From NCBI RefSeq assembly GCF_963675165.1, contig NC_087392.1, forward strand, positions 1,689,001 through 1,753,000: DNA of 64,000 nt. The letters run 5' to 3'. The position numbers were made by a program, and so were the translations under genes. The stretch is from Halichondria panicea (lineage: Eukaryota; Porifera; Demospongiae; Suberitida; Halichondriidae). Shown piece by piece: positions 55,934 to 64,000 of the stretch; position 1 is the first letter of the stretch, and every line of letters starts with the position of its first letter. The notes beneath the pieces are model-generated. The model ran no database searches, was not told where the DNA came from, and saw only the letters and a program-made list of their open reading frames with translations.

Positions 55934-58261
55934 CTAATCGCTACTAGAAGACAATTTTTGAATAAATTGATTTGGTCTGATCGAAGAATTAGTTCCAAAA
56001 TGGTCAACAGTTGGAAATTGAATATGCAGGAGTCTACTTCTTGTGACATCGATCATAAACTTCCAATAGGCTTCTCGAACGTGATGACCCTCAAAGAACA
56101 CCTGAGAAGGTGTATAGGCATACAACTTAATAAGTGATTGCAAGTATTACAATGAACATGTTTTAGGGCGCATGGGTGCAAATATCGTCTTAAGGGTTTG
56201 AAATGTTCAGGTGGGTACTTACCGAATGAAAAACAACAGCTGTAGAGAATGCATAGAGCAGTGCATCGCCATAGTACCATGATTTGACATAACCCTTCTT
56301 TACTGCCATGAAGTAAACTATCTGTAACAAATGGATACAAGACAAGATGAACATAATGGAGAAAAGTGGCTATATACTTTTTACCTCCATTGCTTTCCAG
56401 CCAGCATACAGTGAAAGGGCAGAACTGCGCACAAATATCATTGATAGACCAGCAATAAGACCTATTAGTAAGCAACAGGGAAACTGTTTAAGTTATTACG
56501 TTCACTAGATTGGCCTACCGGAGATTATCATTCTTAAGTTCCGAGGGACAGCAAACAATATCATCAGCCAGTTAGACAGCTACATAAGAAGAATAAACGG
56601 ACTGTTAAGTAATATTGGGGGGGGGGGGGGGGGGGGAGTCTAACATTTCTAGCGATGATCACGAGCTAATTATTTCACCTTAAACCAAGTGACAAATGAA
56701 GCCAAAAAGAGACCAAACTTGACACTGCGCTTGTTACCGAGCCAGTCCTTGATACTTGCTACACACAACGGTGACAATAAACAAACACACACACACACAC
56801 ACACGTACAGTTCGCTCACCAGTCTTGTTCTTGATCTTCTTCCAGTAAGAGAGCAAAGAGAGAAGTGACTGAACAAGGTAGCCACAGAAGAAGCCCCACG
56901 CACCACCCTGTAGGGGGTCATTACCTGGGTCAACCACAGAAGTCCTAGCTTACCACTACTTACTTACCCACACTAAATTGGTGACGATAGGGTTGCAACT
57001 GCGTGTGTGTGGGGGGGTATTAAAAATACATTTGCCAATAATTTAAAGATAATTTAAAGGACTTACATGTTTATTGGACATTCAACAGGGGGGCGGAAGA
57101 GACCACTGTATGTGTGCATTGCCAAGCGTATTGTAAAAGCGTTTTCACACATAAAGTGTGATATTCTGACCTCAGCAATGAGCCCACTCCATCCTGTGAA
57201 GAGCTCCTGTTTGTCCTGAGTGAGCAGAGGAGAGGGATGAGTTCCAATACTCACTCACTTATACAACGTACCCTTGTCTATGCAGGAGAACAGCTGAGGC
57301 CAGGGAGAAGATCAGTACCTGTATAATGAAGTATTGAACATACATCATGACCTCAAAGGCAAAAGAGGTTCAGGATAAAAAGAAGAATAAATAGTTGACA
57401 CACACCTCTCCAAATGGGAGACTCTTGATCAATCCTTTTGACTTGAGTACAGAGTGCACTATCTCTATTGACTGAGGGGAGTTGATGGAATGAATGAGAC
57501 TGAGTCAATAAAATGGTAGTACTCACCAGACAGGAGACGTAGCCAGCTAGTAGAGCACGTCTGTGTGGAGAATGGTAGGCATGTATTGTTGAGAATACAC
57601 ACAATCAAATCACTGACCTGCTTTTTCTCTCGACCATAATGGCACAGAGAGAGGCTAGGAATGCTGGGAGGAAAGCGGATGAGTAGAAGTAGAACCGACC
57701 AAATAGACGCCTGGAGCCAATGCACATTTAAATTTAAACACAGCTGCTTGTTGAGCAGTCTTAATAATCTATCACTACACAGAAGTACTTCACCTTACAG
57801 CACAGAGGAAGGCCACAAACCCTCCACCATTGATGGAGAGGAAGACAGCTGATCGGAGCACATTGGGCAGTAGACTCAATAGCACCCATCGCAGATCACC
57901 CAGGCGTCTCACATTGGAGAGCTGCATAGAAAAGTGGAGAAAATTCTAATACTTATCCCACCACCTCAACATTTTATTAGATTGTCTCCGATTTGTAGCT
58001 AGCTAAGGATTACGAGTAGAAGGGGTTATATATATATACAGTCAATGAACTCTTGATAACAGTAAACAATTCACACCTCATGCGCATGCAAGGTGGTCTC
58101 ACCAAGTAGAGGGGAAGGTATATCTTGATTGCCCCTAGAAATACAAACAGGAGAATTTCACAGGAGCAGTAGATGCAAGAGGGATTCCAGGTGTGACCCA
58201 CCTCATGGCAGCTGCCTGTCAGATAGAGCCATTGAGAGGGTCGAGAGACAGACATACCCAT
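55934..58261 (-). CDS. TMEM135: TMEM135-like protein, copy B of a tandem pair
   Basis: Same exon order and motifs as copy A: MGMSVSRPSQWLYLTGSCHE, GHTWNPSC, GAIKIYLPLYLV, VLLSLLPNVLRSAVFLSING, GFVAFLCAVR, FLASLCAIMVERKSR, EVLIFSLASAVLLHRQG, FTGWSGLIAE, GFFCGYLVQSLLSLLSYWKK, SVKFGLFLASFVTWF, GLIAGLSMIFVRSSALSLYA, and a tail HFGTNSSIRPNQF ending SSSSD. The two proteins share most conserved residues but differ in loops and C-termini, so the duplication is not recent. An in-frame ATG two codons upstream (58267) is possible. It is head to head with the Frizzled gene (213 bp). One intron has a poly(G) tract at 56617-56637. Confidence 0.88.
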
Positions 58262-58474
58262 GATCACTATCTGTAGCTGTCGCTATCTGTTGTGCCTAAC
58301 AGCCACTATTGGGTAAAGGATCAACAAAACAATAAACACAATAATTATTATTGTTGGGCGTAATGATATTCATACCATGCAAATTGTATCTTGCATGCTC
58401 CAGCTCACACATGTTAGTTCATTTCCCTGTGGACACTAGAAAAGTTAAGAGTTGTTTACTGGATCCGCAAGACA
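58262..58474. promoter_or_regulatory. Divergent promoter region, TMEM135-B/Frizzled
   Basis: 213 bp between start codons. No core element recognised; a signalling receptor and a housekeeping-like gene would share it. Confidence 0.45.
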
Positions 58475-60319
58475 ATGAAGCTGCTATCTATGTTCTTGCT
58501 CCTTCTGTTTGTGGGTCGCTCCCTCTCTCAAATTTTGTCTCCTGATGTCTGCAACGGGAGACAAGCCGAGTAAGTCTTTCTCTAGTCCCATCAACCTATT
58601 AAAACTTCCATGCTTGTGGTGAGATTGATGCTTGCTACTACTGTTTCTTGTGTCTGTCTGTGTGTTTCAGTATGACTTTTATGTGTATATTTTCTCCAGC
58701 CCCTCTCCTACATGTGTGAACAGTGTCTTCCAGTGCCAACGGTACTATCCCACTTCCTTCTATCCCAACAACATTACTGCCAGCCAGGAAGAGGCAACTA
58801 ATGGCATTCAGTTCTACAACGCACTGGTCAGCCTACGATGTTCAGAACTCTCTGAGCTACTGGTGTGTCTGGCCTTATCTCCAGAGTGTACTGACAGTGG
58901 CCATCGAATGCCTTGTGTCGATTTGTGCAATGCAGTTGAAGGTGCCTGCCAAGATGACTTACAAATAACCGGTCTTAACAACAACGATGTAGGATGCTTA
59001 CTCAATTGTGGCCGGTGCGTATTAGAAGCAATCCACACATTTTAGTGTTGACATTTTGTACAAGTTGTGACTCTTGTTTTTCCCACCACAGGTATCCCAC
59101 CACTAATTGTGTTGGGCTGGATGATTCGTTAGTAACTGAAATTGTTGGCTACACTGTACCACCAACACCTCCACAGATTACTGATCCACTCACCACTCTC
59201 TCAATTAATCGTGGAAATTTTTCCGAATGTCCTGCTGAGAAGTTCTTTACCGATTCAGCAAAAAACTTTGCCCTCGGTTGGTTAGTATTTTGGTCTCTTG
59301 TTTGTTTTCTCTCCACCACTCTCACCTTGGCAACCTTCCTTATTGACACTTCGCGATTTCCGTACCCATGGAGACCTGTTGTCTATCTTGCACTCTGCTT
59401 TAATCTCCACTCTCTCACACACTTCCTGTCAATGATAATCGGACGCAACACTGTCACTTGCCCTGGAGGGGAGTTTGTACAAACCTCTATCACCTGGACC
59501 TGGGGCCACACTCCATGCATTCTTGTGTTTGGACTCCTTTATTTCACGATGATGGCAGCGTTCCTCTGGTGGCTTATCCTCTCCTTCAGCTGGTTCCTTG
59601 CGTCTGCCGTCTCTTGGAGTAGCGAAGCTGTAGCCCATTTGGCTCCATTCTACCACGTAATAGCCTGGGTACTGCCACTACTATTGACTATAGTGCTAGT
59701 GGCTACAAGGGTCGTGGGTGCGGACGAACTCACTGGAATTTGCTTTATCGTAAGAGACGCTAGTAACATGTCCTTCCTGGCTCTATTGCTGGGCGTGATT
59801 GTCCCTCTCGTGGTTTGCCTACTAACTGGAAGTGTGTTCTTGACTATCGGGTTTATTAGTATCCTAAAGATACGGACTGTAATGAAAAGTAAGGGCAAGT
59901 CTGCTGAGAGTTCCATTCTAGAAAAACTGGTCGTGAGAATTGGAGTATTTGTTGTCGTTTTCATCCTTCCTGCCTGTATTGTGATTGGCTGTTTTGTGTA
60001 CGAGCTTGTTTCACAACCTTACTGGACTCCCATAGACGAGACATGTACTGACTGTGTGAGAGCAAACCCTGCCGTGTTTATGGTCCGATTTTTGATGTTC
60101 CTAATGACCGGAATTCTCACCGGAGTGTGGATATGGTCGAAAAAAACTGTCAGCTCATGGAAAATGTGTCCTCAGAAATTCATAGCTTGTTGCAAGATGC
60201 CCCAAGACGAAGAAACACCAAATGCAATAAATGCCTATACGAACGAAGGCAACGTCTATTGTGGTGGGGATATGTCTGGTGTGGATACATACCTAGGGGA
60301 AGAAATCGACAAACTATAA
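58475..60319 (+). CDS. FZD: Frizzled-family receptor
   Basis: Three exons: 58475-58569 (signal peptide MKLLSMFLLLLFVGRSLS and DVCNGRQAD), 58700-59015 and 59092-60319. The cysteine-rich Wnt-binding domain has CQRYYPTSFYPNN, RCSELSELLVCLALSPEC and MPCVDLCNAVEGAC. Seven membrane segments follow in one exon, with RFPYPWRPVVYLALCFN (TM1-TM2 loop), WWLILSFSWFLASAV (TM3) and a cytoplasmic KTVSSW, the KTxxxW Dishevelled-binding motif. Length is about 545 residues. The acceptor at 58700 is required because one at 58671 leads to a stop. This is a Wnt receptor for beta-catenin or planar polarity signalling. The sequence is divergent and cannot be placed in a vertebrate subclass; a sponge-specific class is likely. 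There is no long C-terminal tail typical of Smoothened. Confidence 0.92.
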
Positions 60320-60551
60320 ACTAAAGAATCAACTAGCAATCACTGCACAATTTAACTTATTTTCCCACTACATGTCCATTGCAATAACTGTGTACTATAA
60401 CTATGCTCTAATGTCAACCACAGTCTTCTTTGTAGTACAGCTTGGGTTAACATCAAAGCAACCAAATTCTTTGAAGTTAGTTGAAGTAACATAAACAGAG
60501 ATACCACAATCATGTAACTATGATAACAGTTTTTTAAACAAGTTGACATCA

Positions 60552-63500
60552 TTAATTTCTTTTGTGTCTCTTCCTTGCAAGTTCAGTGACCTCTCCAAAC
60601 ACATCCTGTCCACTTCTAGCCAGCTGCTCTCTGAGGTAATTCAGGCCAGCCAGGTTCACACCAAACAATTCCTGGAGGAGTAGACACAAAATATGATTAA
60701 AGGAATACATTACCAGTTTACGTACAGAAAGTGATAACATTAAAATATAGGTACTGTACCTGCTATCAATAACTTAAATTCCTGTTACACATAGGTAACT
60801 CTGCACCAGGATGTAAGGTAAGCTTTGATGTAGTCATGTTGAGAGTGGTCAATTGTGAGTCATGTATAAAAATTACCTACCAATTAGGCTAATTACATGT
60901 ATGTAATTACAGTCTGTACAGACCACAAAGCCACCAAGATGGTGATGTAATTATGTGCAACATACACGTACCTTGTGTTGCAGGACTGCAGAATGAGTGT
61001 GTTTTTGCAACTCTGTCATTAGGGGTTGGAGGTCACGAGTGCTGACCAGCTGGTTGTGATGTACCCTCATGACAAACAGGAGACAGCGACAAGTCAACTC
61101 CACCTCCCATCGGCCCTGTGGATACAGTCAATGGTAATACACGCACACCTACTAGGCCAGGGGGGGTCTTTATGTAGTCAAGGGTGATACACACACACCT
61201 ACTAGCTAGGCCAGGGGGGGTCTTTATGTAGTCAAGGGTAATACACACACACCTACTAGGCCAGGGGGGTTTTTATGCAGTCAAGGGTAATACACGCACA
61301 CCTACTAGGCCAGGGGGTGTTTTTATGCAGTCAAGGGTAATACACACACACCTACTAGGCCTAGGCCAGGGGGGGTCTTTATGTAGTCAAGGGTAATACA
61401 CACACACCTACTAGGCCTAGGCCAGGGGGGGTCTTTATGTAGTCAAGGGTAATACACACACACCTACGTATACTAGGCCTAGGCCAGGGGGGGTCTTTAT
61501 GCAGTCAAGGGTAATACACACACACCTACGTATACTAGGCCTAGGCCAGGGGGGGTCTTTATGTAGTCAAGGGCAATACACACACACCTACGTATACTAG
61601 GCCTAGGCCAGGGGGGGTCTTTATGTAGTCAAGGGTAATACACACACACCTACTAGGCCTAGGCCAGGGGGGGTCTTTATGTAGTCAAGGGCAATACACA
61701 CCCTATAGGCTAGGGGGTGGGGGTTTTTATGCAGTCTCACTCACTTGTAGCCAGAGGGTGCACAGTTGTAGTAGGAGGACTGCTTGGTGGAAGGGTAGGA
61801 CAAGCAAGCTCTCTTCCAGCTCACTGTGAGGGATCAACAACTGCTACTCAATACATATAAACACACACAGATTATGCTCACCTTGATCGAATGCTTTTGA
61901 GGGTGTTAAGTGCGTAGCGCTCAGCCTGTGAAAAGAACAACAATACTATCGTATTGGCAATGATTCACTCACCTTAATGTTACCCATGGCTACCAGGATG
62001 GGGTGGGCAGATGGTAGAGGGGGCTGCATGAGGGGTTTAAGTAATACTTGTAATTGACAGAGTCAGGCAATTAAAGGTCACCTGCTTTGAGCCCCCCTCA
62101 CTGAGTTTCCGATGTTCCTCCCAGGTGGCTCTATCCTCTTGCCAGATAGACAATGCCTCCATCAGTCTGTCTGCCTGTATGTGTGCGTGTGTGAGTGGAA
62201 GAAATTATAGACAATGCCTCCATCAGACTGTCTGTCTGTATGTGTGTGTGTGTGAGTGGAGGGGATTATAGACAATGGTAATTTTCTATGACATAATCTA
62301 ATTGACTGTTTGTAAACTGTAATTGCAGGATAGTTACTTAGCAATTTACTATAATAGGTAGGGTGAAAACATCAGTCACTTATAGCAGACTCACTGAGCT
62401 GAGGGTGTCCTTTGATCTTGTTGATGGCAGCACAGCCTCCTCATCTTTCTCTCCAGGCACCTGCAAAGGGGTGATTGATTACCAGCAAACGAGAAGGGGC
62501 ATCCCCACTCTCACCACTCTCTCCAGCCCATCCCCTCCTGCCAGCTGATCCAGAACCTTCTCACGCTCCTACCAAAAAATAAGCTCTTACATGACGGACG
62601 ATGTATATTCCGCAATTCAACTCACAATTTCTCGCTGCTCAGACAGTACGAGTGGCTCGTGTGTGCGCTCCCACACCCTCATCGAGTGGTCATGTGATCC
62701 GGACACCTGGAACGGACATTCCACTGAGTGCTTGAGTGTTTGTGTGCATATAGAGTATACGTACCACTAATCCACCATTGCTGCTCACTGCCAGACACCA
62801 GACCTCAGCACAGTGGCCCTGGAGTGGTAGAGAAAAGCAGACAGACATCATAATATTATACTAAAATTCTGTAGCTATTGCTATGCTTATCAATTCAATA
62901 GTCAACTTTTAGGGAAGACAGAAGAAGCAATTACCTCGAGAGTTTGTATATGCTCAAAGTTGTCGGCGTCCCATCTCTTCACCAGACCATCCTTTCCAGC
63001 GGAGATCATCTGATGAGTCCCAGGGACAAACGAGATGGACGAGACACTTTGATCATGAGCAAACAGAGACTTGTGGCAATCTCCAAAATCCAAACCCCAG
63101 ATACGAATGTTTTTGTCAGCAGAACAGCTGGCCAGTAAAGTATTGTCCTGTGGGAAGAGGTCAACACTACCAGTTCTCACACCACTAATTATAATTATCT
63201 GACTGTTAATTTTTACTACATTCAAAGTCGGATTATAGTCAGAGGAGGTCTGACATGCGTGCACGAATCACTACAAGTTCAGTGCATTGTGTGATTCGTG
63301 CACGCATGTCGGACCTCCTCTGGGTTATAGTTAAGGACTCACCGAGGATATGTCCATGGAGAGAACTGGAAGCTTGTGTCCATACATGGAGAGGAAAAAC
63401 TGCACGTACCAAACAACAGTCAATATACTGATCAATTGGATACAAATAGGAGGTAATAAAGATGAAACGACTGGATAATTGCTAGTAACCAAGGAACCAG

Positions 63501-64000
63501 GTAACTAGCTACTACAGGTGTCACACCAGTCACTTCACCTTGAGAGAGTCAGTAAAGAAGAGCTTGATCGTTGAGTCGAGGAGGGCCACTGCCAAGAGAC
63601 GGCCATCGGGGGAGAAAAGCACACTCAGCACATCTTCAGACATCTTTAGTGTTCGCACATGAGATAGTGACAATCTGTACAAAATAGAGAGTGGCTCTTG
63701 GTTCACAAGAGGACTTCCTCAATGCGAATGCAACAGTTTATACAATGCATAAACACGAGCACACACATTATTTGCATTTTTTGCATTTTGGGTTTTGCTT
63801 TACTTTTGGTTGTCTAGCTCAAAATCCCAGAATTTGACAGTCTGGTCAGCTGACCCAGTAACCACTCCCCTCTTGTCAGGGGAGAGGACGAGAGACCACA
63901 CTGCACCAGAGTGGGCAGTCTGTAGGTCCACCAGGAGCGATGCAGAGGACAGGTCAAATACCTGTACTGAACCACCCTACAGGGATACAATGGAGAGAAT
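60552..64000 (-). CDS. WDR3: WDR3/UTP12, U3 snoRNP-associated WD protein (5' end outside window)
   Basis: Minus-strand gene running off the right edge, so the N-terminal WD repeats are missing. Visible blades are VFDLSSASLLVDLQTAHSGA, DFGDCHKSLFAHDQSVSSIS, GTHQMISAGKDGLVKRWDAD, and DHSMRVWERTHEPLVLSEQR, which fits WDR3. After the propeller come an acidic linker and the Utp12 C-terminal domain (AERYALNTLKSIRSSELEES, LVLPFHQAVLLLQLCTLWLQ, WEVELTCRCLLFVMRVHHNQ, LFGVNLAGLNYLREQLARSG), ending in the basic RKRHKRN. UTP12/WDR3 is part of the small-subunit processome for 18S rRNA maturation. Introns hold a 56-62-bp minisatellite, a duplicated exon boundary and a palindromic element. Confidence 0.9.
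61125..61735. repeat. ~56-62-bp minisatellite in WDR3 intron
   Basis: About ten copies of a unit with ACACCTACTAGGCCTAGGCC, then AGGGGGGGTCTTTATG and TAGTCAAGGGTAATACACAC. Units differ by short insertions (TACGTA, extra CTAGG). All copies lie within one intron. Confidence 0.95.
62146..62278. repeat. ~61-bp tandem duplication across a WDR3 splice acceptor
   Basis: ATAGACAATGCCTCCATCAG, a CTGTCTG stretch and a (TG)n occur in two nearly identical tandem copies, with a partial third. On the minus strand the copy at 62146 is the used acceptor plus exon start (ADRLMEALSIW); the upstream copy is a decoy acceptor. Confidence 0.85.
63241..63321. mobile_element. Near-perfect palindromic element in WDR3 intron
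   Basis: 31-bp arms (63241-63271 and 63291-63321, one mismatch) with a 19-nt loop. The outer AGAGGAGGTC.GACA is shared with the ends of the HDAC8-intron element at 45904-46020. Too small to encode anything; a foldback element. Confidence 0.9.

Noticed and set aside
61125-61735. Regularly spaced repeats resembling a CRISPR array
   Set aside because: Units are directly adjacent with no unique spacers, in an intron of a eukaryotic gene; it is a minisatellite.
1-64000. tRNA, rRNA or other structured RNA genes
   Set aside because: I scanned for tRNA B-box-like and obvious snRNA sequences and saw none convincing; intronic snoRNAs in RACK1 were considered but no paired C and D boxes were clear.
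1-64000. Retroviral, LINE or transposase coding sequence
   Set aside because: No reverse transcriptase, integrase or transposase motifs were seen; only short non-coding elements are present.

Overview
This 64 kb window is nuclear DNA from an early-branching animal, most likely a demosponge. The evidence is indirect. The genes are animal families (a Frizzled receptor with a cysteine-rich domain and KTxxxW motif, a TIAM-type RhoGEF, HDAC8, RACK1, TMEM135, FANCG-like). They are packed at about one per 3 kb, with many very short GT-AG introns (often 50-100 bp), and the introns are full of AATTATAAT-like, TACATGTAC-like and (CA)n sequence and small inverted-repeat elements. No species can be named from sequence alone.

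Layout, left to right: TIAM-like RhoGEF (+, 5' end outside the window), SPATA4 (-), MANEA (+, one coding exon), TFG (-), MPC2 (+), a CNG channel (+) with a second same-strand gene nested in one of its introns, a SAM-domain proline-rich adaptor (-), PCNP (+), DOP1/Dopey (-), MPC1 (-), FANCG-like (+), MRPS9 (+), PAXBP1/GCFC (-), HDAC8 (+), RACK1 (-), BSDC1 (-), taxilin (+), two tandem TMEM135 genes (-,-), Frizzled (+), and WDR3/UTP12 (-, 5' end outside the window).

The genes are not an operon or a single pathway. Seven gene pairs are head to head with only about 155-260 bp between start codons, so shared bidirectional promoters are the likely organisation. Several other pairs converge with stops 50-260 bp apart. 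Some functional links exist: MPC1 and MPC2, the two subunits of the mitochondrial pyruvate carrier, lie about 25 kb apart, and MRPS9 also acts in mitochondria.

The most interesting observations are: a predicted 4-nt microexon in MPC1 that exactly restores the conserved STHFWG motif; a set of small frame-neutral exons in the SAM adaptor that rebuild a repeated Y-x-E-P-[WF]-[DN] tyrosine motif at their junctions; a CNG channel whose selectivity-filter signature is replaced by TSHN; a same-strand nested gene of unknown family; a 45-bp GC-AG intron in HDAC8 that can be read through; tandem duplications that copy splice acceptors or the last coding exon; and several families of short inverted-repeat elements, one present at two loci. 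All exon boundaries were read by eye from splice signals and family conservation and have no transcript support.
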